A stretch of 7,297 nucleotides of DNA from an uncultured Treponema sp. GTDB lineage: Bacteria; Spirochaetota; Spirochaetia; Treponematales; Treponemataceae. Positions 6,871 to 7,297 of this stretch are shown one piece after another. How positions within the stretch are numbered: position 1 is the first letter of the stretch; the number at the start of each line of letters is the position of its first letter. The stretch spans positions 1-7,297 of the forward strand of contig CAJPOH010000042.1 of the NCBI GenBank assembly GCA_905372205.1. Direction: 5' to 3'. Below the pieces are notes generated by a model, which ran no database searches, had not been told where the DNA came from, and worked only from the letters and a program-made list of their open reading frames with translations. Position numbers and translations under genes: made by a program.

Positions 6871-6888
6871 GCTATCGTTGGCGGTAGC
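6871..6888. repeat. Small tetraloop hairpin
   Basis: GCTATCG (6871-6877) pairs with CGGTAGC (6882-6888), 7 bp with one G-U pair, closing a TTGG loop. It is locally GC-rich in an AT-rich region and follows the previous hairpin after 4 bases. No T-tract follows, so it is not an intrinsic terminator. Confidence 0.5.
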
Positions 6889-6935
6889 CTAGCTTTAATT
6901 CATGCGGTTCCTTAACTAAGATACAATTCAAACAG

Positions 6936-6964
6936 TTGACATATTCTATTTTTGCATTTACCAT
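6936..6964 (+). promoter_or_regulatory. Sigma-70-like promoter
   Basis: TTGACA (6936-6941, perfect -35), a 17-base spacer and TACCAT (6959-6964, 4 of 6 matches to TATAAT). The predicted transcript start is near 6971, at a run of five G, 230 bases before the lipoprotein ATG. This is the best promoter match I could find in the window. Confidence 0.5.
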
Positions 6965-6970
6965 AATAAC

Positions 6971-7060
6971 GGGGGTATGAGGATTTACTCAGTATTTTGA
7001 GATGCCTATGGTGTGTTCAATGCAAATTCATACTCACTTATACCTATATTTGCTCAAAAT
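6971..7060 (+). other. Nested fold downstream of the promoter (candidate leader RNA or sRNA)
   Basis: GGTATGAG (6974-6981) pairs with CTTATACC (7037-7044) with one G-U pair. A competing 8-bp perfect pair is ATTTTGAG (6994-7001) with CTCAAAAT (7053-7060). The two stems cross, so they are alternatives or form a pseudoknot. No known RNA family is recognised. Confidence 0.3.
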
Positions 7061-7120
7061 GAAATTATGTTTTAAGCTGGTTATTCTTTTTTCTCATTTA
7101 ATTATTTTGCTGATTGCCTT

Positions 7121-7149
7121 AAAGCTATCTTTTTGTAAGCTTTTTTATT
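7121..7149 (+). terminator. Terminator-like hairpin ahead of the lipoprotein gene
   Basis: AAAGCT (7121-7126) pairs with AGCTTT (7138-7143) around an 11-base T-rich loop, and the T-rich run continues TTTATTT to 7150. The stem is short. It ends about 55 bases before the lipoprotein ATG, so it could end a roughly 175-base RNA from 6971 or act as an attenuator. Confidence 0.4.
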
Positions 7150-7202
7150 TCTCGATAAATTATCTAGTTATTCCATATCAAAAAGTATGTGAGGAGTGTT
7201 TT

Positions 7203-7297
7203 ATGAAAAAGTATTTTAGATCGTTTTGCTGTTTTGTTTCTTTGTTGATGTTTTCACTTTTTTTATTTTCTTGCAAGCACAAAGAAGATGAGAGTGT
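7203..7297 (+). CDS. Lipoprotein N-terminus, 3' end outside window
   Basis: Only 31 codons are present. MKKYFRSFCCF starts with a basic n-region, followed by a hydrophobic core (about residues 8-22) and a lipobox-like LFSC with Cys24, then a charged KHKEDES stretch. This is a type II (lipoprotein) signal, of the relaxed lipobox kind seen in spirochaetes, so the mature protein should be lipid-anchored to a membrane. ATG 7203 is supported by GAGGAG (7191-7196) with 6 bases spacing; the same GAGGAGTGTT string precedes the TPR gene at 3639-3648. The frame is also open upstream to 6981, but the ATG at 7002 has no ribosome site and would bury the signal peptide, so I reject the longer form. Function is unknown because the body lies outside. 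Confidence 0.82.
   Translation, partial: MKKYFRSFCCFVSLLMFSLFLFSCKHKEDES

Larger units (their letters stand above)
6684..7202. other. 519-base intergenic region rich in dyad symmetry
   Basis: I found no convincing gene here. Short frames such as GTG 6756 (10 codons, after AAGGAGG at 6737-6743 with a long 12-base spacing) and ATG 6867 (6 codons) are too small to call. The stretch does hold a 60-bp imperfect palindrome, two more hairpins, a promoter-like site, a nested fold and a terminator-like hairpin, listed separately. No strong terminator follows the nuclease gene; only a 5-bp A-T dyad (6681-6697) is seen. Confidence 0.7.

Noticed and set aside
7002..7202. Longer start for the lipoprotein gene at ATG 7002
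   Set aside because: No ribosome site precedes it, the added residues look like translated AT-rich noncoding sequence, and ATG 7203 has a good ribosome site and an immediate signal peptide.

Overview
The window looks like a low-GC spirochaete chromosome, most likely Treponema or a close relative. The main reason is the first gene: one reading frame joins the C-terminal part of cytidylate kinase to a complete six-domain ribosomal protein S1, an arrangement I know from Treponema genomes. A spirochaete-style lipoprotein signal at the right edge and a CsgG/LpoB-like domain joined to a DUF1566-type domain fit the same assignment. This is from recall, not a search.

Left part (3-4452, + strand): a tight three-gene run with gaps of 6 and 1 bases, probably one transcript. 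It holds (1) the cmk-rpsA fusion, cut by the left edge; (2) a GAF-AAA+-Fis type sigma-54 activator without a receiver domain; and (3) a single-pass membrane protein with a charged linker and C-terminal TPR repeats. No promoter for this run is inside the window. It is followed 10 bases later by a perfect 16-bp hairpin (4463-4499) that lacks the usual T-tract.

Middle part (4453-6683, + strand): a more accessory-looking stretch. A structured leader precedes a secreted two-domain protein (4651-5523). After a weak terminator-like hairpin comes an AT-richer gene (5637-6683) for an Mrr-like PD-(D/E)xK nuclease with its own N-terminal domain. This is probably a stand-alone restriction enzyme, with no methylase beside it.

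Right part (6684-7297): 519 bases without a convincing gene but rich in dyad symmetry, including a 60-bp imperfect palindrome, two further hairpins, and a promoter-like site followed by a folded segment and a terminator-like hairpin. The start of a lipoprotein gene (7203) follows and runs off the edge.

I see no clear new multi-gene system. The best candidates for follow-up are the possible internal start giving free S1, the S1/sigma-54-activator/TPR operon, the nuclease with its unassigned N-terminal domain, and the structured 6.7-7.15 kb intergenic segment as a possible RNA or attenuator.
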